In this document: positions 62,682 to 63,541 of the stretch, piece after piece
How the letters are laid out: each line of letters begins with the position of its first letter
Position numbering within the stretch: the first letter of the stretch is position 1
Assembly: GCA_020851255.1 (NCBI GenBank)
Contig: JADZDA010000011.1
Location: forward strand, 1 to 63,541
Length of the DNA: 63,541 bases
Direction: 5' to 3'
Origin: Burkholderiales bacterium
GTDB lineage: Bacteria; Pseudomonadota; Gammaproteobacteria; Burkholderiales; Casimicrobiaceae
The notes under the pieces: model-generated
What the model saw: the letters and a program-made list of their open reading frames with translations, nothing else
Databases searched by the model: none
Told to the model about the DNA's origin: nothing
Made by a program: the position numbers and the translations under genes

Positions 62682-63227
62682 TCAGCGCGCCGGCACGTCG
62701 AGGACGATCGGCTCGTGGCCGGTCGCCGCGAGGAACGTCTCGAGTCCCGCGTGCGAGAACGCGATCGTCGCGGTGTTCACCAGCGGATGCGCCTGCAGGC
62801 GCTCCGCCGCCCACAGCGCGGAGTCGATGACCGGCGTGGCGCGGCGATCGCGGTCGTTCCGCAGCCCGAACACGCTGACCGCGCCGGGCGTCACGCCCAG
62901 CACGTCGAGGAGCGTCGCCGGCGAGGCGAGCGAGAGCTTGCCCGCGCCGATCGCCTCGCCCAGCGCGCGCAGGTCGACGCTCTTCTCGTACGGAATGACG
63001 ACGAGGAAGAGCCGGTCGCCCTTCTTCGTCTGCACGAACAGGTTCTTGCACGAGGTCCCGGCGTGCATCGGCACCAGCCGCTTCGCCTCCTCGACCGTGT
63101 AGACGGCCGGATGCGCGCAGTACTCGACTTCGATGCCGCGCGCGCGCAGGAAGTCGAGCAGCTCCGCCTCCGCTCCCGCCGCGCCGTCGCTGCCGCCCGC
63201 CGCCTCCGGTCCGCCGGCCGCGCTCAC
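62682..63227 (-). CDS. YbaK/ProXp-type aminoacyl-tRNA deacylase
   Basis: 181 residues. The editing domain, which removes wrongly attached amino acids from tRNA-Pro, shows [26 protein letters not shown] with the key Lys, [27 protein letters not shown] and [20 protein letters not shown]. This is the PrdX/ProXp-ala branch of the YbaK family. An Ala/Gly-rich N-terminal stretch of 20 residues precedes it. The ATG overlaps the stop of the ABC ATPase by 4 nt, so they are in one operon. Confidence 0.87.
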   Translation of the reverse strand: MSAAGGPEAAGGSDGAAGAEAELLDFLRARGIEVEYCAHPAVYTVEEAKRLVPMHAGTSCKNLFVQTKKGDRLFLVVIPYEKSVDLRALGEAIGAGKLSLASPATLLDVLGVTPGAVSVFGLRNDRDRRATPVIDSALWAAERLQAHPLVNTATIAFSHAGLETFLAATGHEPIVLDVPAR

Positions 63228-63541
63228 AGCACCTGCTCCAGGAACTCGCGCGTGCGGGACTCGCGCGGCCGCGTGAAGAACTCCTCGGGCGGCGCGTGCT
63301 CGACGATGACGCCGCCGTCGGTGAAATAGACCCAGTGCGCGACCTCGCGCGCAAAGCGCATCTCGTGGGTCACGAGCACGCAGGTCATGCCGTCATCGAC
63401 CAGTTCCCGCACGGTCACCAGCACCTCCTTCTTGGTCTCCGGGTCGAGCGCCGCCGTGACCTCGTCGAAGAGCATGATGTCCGGATTCATCGCGAGCGAG
63501 CGGGCGATCGCGACCCGCTGCTGCTGCCCGCCGGAGAGCTC
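63224..63541 (-). CDS. Polar amino-acid ABC transporter ATPase, 5' truncated
   Basis: The last 105 residues of an ATPase of the GlnQ/GltL type; the rest lies outside the window. Visible: the signature [15 protein letters not shown], Walker [15 protein letters not shown] and the switch histidine in [12 protein letters not shown], then [21 protein letters not shown]. The usual DEPTSALD is DEVTAALD, a variant seen in some members. The GltI-like receptor 26 kb upstream might be its partner, but nothing proves this. Confidence 0.9.
   Translation of the reverse strand, partial: ELSGGQQQRVAIARSLAMNPDIMLFDEVTAALDPETKKEVLVTVRELVDDGMTCVLVTHEMRFAREVAHWVYFTDGGVIVEHAPPEEFFTRPRESRTREFLEQVL

Overview
The window is about 63.5 kb of GC-rich DNA (roughly 70% by eye) with dense coding on both strands. 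Gene content and order (glyQ-glyS-gmhB-plsC, cyaY/lptM-lysA, a lysine-rich H1-like protein, PhaF-like phasins, a Bug-type receptor remnant) point to a betaproteobacterium, probably close to Burkholderiales. The genus cannot be told from the sequence. There are no insertion sequences with a transposase, no phage genes, no CRISPR array and no rRNA. One tRNA is present.

Layout. 1-11.5 kb is housekeeping: glycyl-tRNA synthetase, heptose phosphatase, acyltransferase, frataxin, lysA, H1-like protein, MltD, GloB, a methyltransferase and RNase H. 11.5-14 kb holds two uncharacterised proteins (DUF6352, DUF6265) and a chalcone-isomerase-like protein. 14-28.2 kb is one long minus-strand fatty-acid degradation block: two thiolases, two multifunctional hydratase/dehydrogenase proteins, FadL, a YciA thioesterase, FadD, FadE and a TetR regulator with a PsrA-like operator. 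28.5-42.6 kb carries an EamA transporter, two short non-coding repeat elements, PHA-granule proteins, a GMC oxidoreductase pair, a patatin lipase, a GltI-like binding protein, a wax-ester synthase broken by one stop codon, an acyl-CoA-binding protein, a second phasin and a two-domain fatty acyl reductase. 42.6-52.9 kb contains a lipase-like hydrolase and a MerR/B12-binding regulator that carries the light-sensor motif Wx9EH. The regulator is divergent from folE2 and from an eight-gene operon (flavin oxidoreductase, DUF1365, Cfa-like methyltransferase, chalcone-isomerase-like, transporter, DUF3833, SDR, NTF2-like). 53-63.5 kb has tRNA-Met, a secreted IPTL-CTERM-type protein, Uup, a TrpB2-type synthase, a decayed Bug receptor, a 2OG oxygenase with a CapA-like phosphatase, and a prolyl-tRNA editing protein with a truncated amino-acid ABC ATPase.

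How it fits together. Lipid is the dominant theme. Fatty acids are imported (FadL), activated (FadD), oxidised (FadE, two hydratase/dehydrogenase plus thiolase modules), buffered (acyl-CoA-binding protein, thioesterase), reduced to alcohols (acyl reductase), stored on granules (phasins, PHA-system protein; wax synthase now broken) and chemically modified in membranes (Cfa-like operon). The most interesting unit is the predicted B12-photoreceptor regulon at 43.6-52.8 kb: its intergenic region holds several related palindromes and its operon contains several families without an assigned function.
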